From Anaerolineales bacterium (GTDB lineage Bacteria; Chloroflexota; Anaerolineae; 4572-78; J111), in assembly GCA_012032575.1 (NCBI GenBank), contig JAAUSP010000191.1:1-12289 (forward strand): a stretch of 12,289 nucleotides of DNA. Direction: 5' to 3'. The notes below the pieces were generated by a model. It did not search any database and was not told the DNA's origin. It saw only the letters and a program-made list of their open reading frames with translations. Both the position numbers and the translations under genes were made by a program. Each line of letters begins with the position of its first letter. Within the stretch, counting starts at the first letter, position 1. Of this stretch, positions 12,239 through 12,289 are shown in pieces.

Positions 12239-12289
12239 CCGGTTAAAGGGCAATCTTGCCAGGGCTTTCAAGGCCTTGTCGGGGTTGCC

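Overview
The window looks like part of a double-stranded DNA tailed-phage genome or prophage (Caudoviricetes). The evidence is a minus-strand packaging and head block with a recognisable large terminase subunit and, next to it, a portal protein. Small, tightly overlapping phage-style genes occupy the other strand. There are no tRNAs, rRNAs or housekeeping genes, and nothing in the sequence identifies the host.

Layout. Minus strand, read right to left from about 6143 to 1: a small hydrophobic, holin-like membrane protein; a small basic protein; a control region (5418-5590) with a strong terminator between two near-identical promoter-like elements; a doubtful ORF (5007-5417); a Cys4 zinc-ribbon protein; a sigma70-type promoter (4400-4428); a probable small terminase; the large terminase; a 70-aa linker protein; the portal; and the start of a Pro/Glu/Lys-rich, scaffold-like protein cut by the window edge. 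Plus strand, from about 6200: a helix-turn-helix-like regulator candidate followed by eight small genes up to 8874. Most are linked by ATGA overlaps or short overlaps and carry GGAG-type ribosome binding sites, as in an early phage operon. From 8875 to about 10510 there is no convincing intact gene. This stretch is dense in structured repeats: helically phased GTGAAAC iterons, two oppositely oriented ~10-bp-period arrays, dyads and copies of a 30-bp dispersed repeat. It resembles a replication origin or partition/packaging site. From 10515 to the end, GC-richer plus-strand genes follow: an unknown Ala/Lys-tailed protein, a KTSC-domain protein behind a strong terminator hairpin, and two unknown proteins, the last with a Cys/His zinc-finger-like C-terminus.

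A recurring oddity is that several apparently single genes change reading frame: portal, large terminase, zinc-ribbon gene, the coiled-coil remnant at 10105-10364 and the last gene. Most of the junctions lie in homopolymer runs. Base-calling error is the simplest explanation. Two junctions (A_AAA_AAC and C_CCC_CCC) are also textbook -1 slippery heptamers, so programmed frameshifting cannot be dismissed for those.

Functionally, the left arm encodes packaging and head assembly (small and large terminase, linker, portal, scaffold-like protein) and possibly lysis (holin-like). The right arm carries small early/accessory proteins around a putative cis-acting centre. No polymerase, helicase, integrase, tail gene or CRISPR array is visible.
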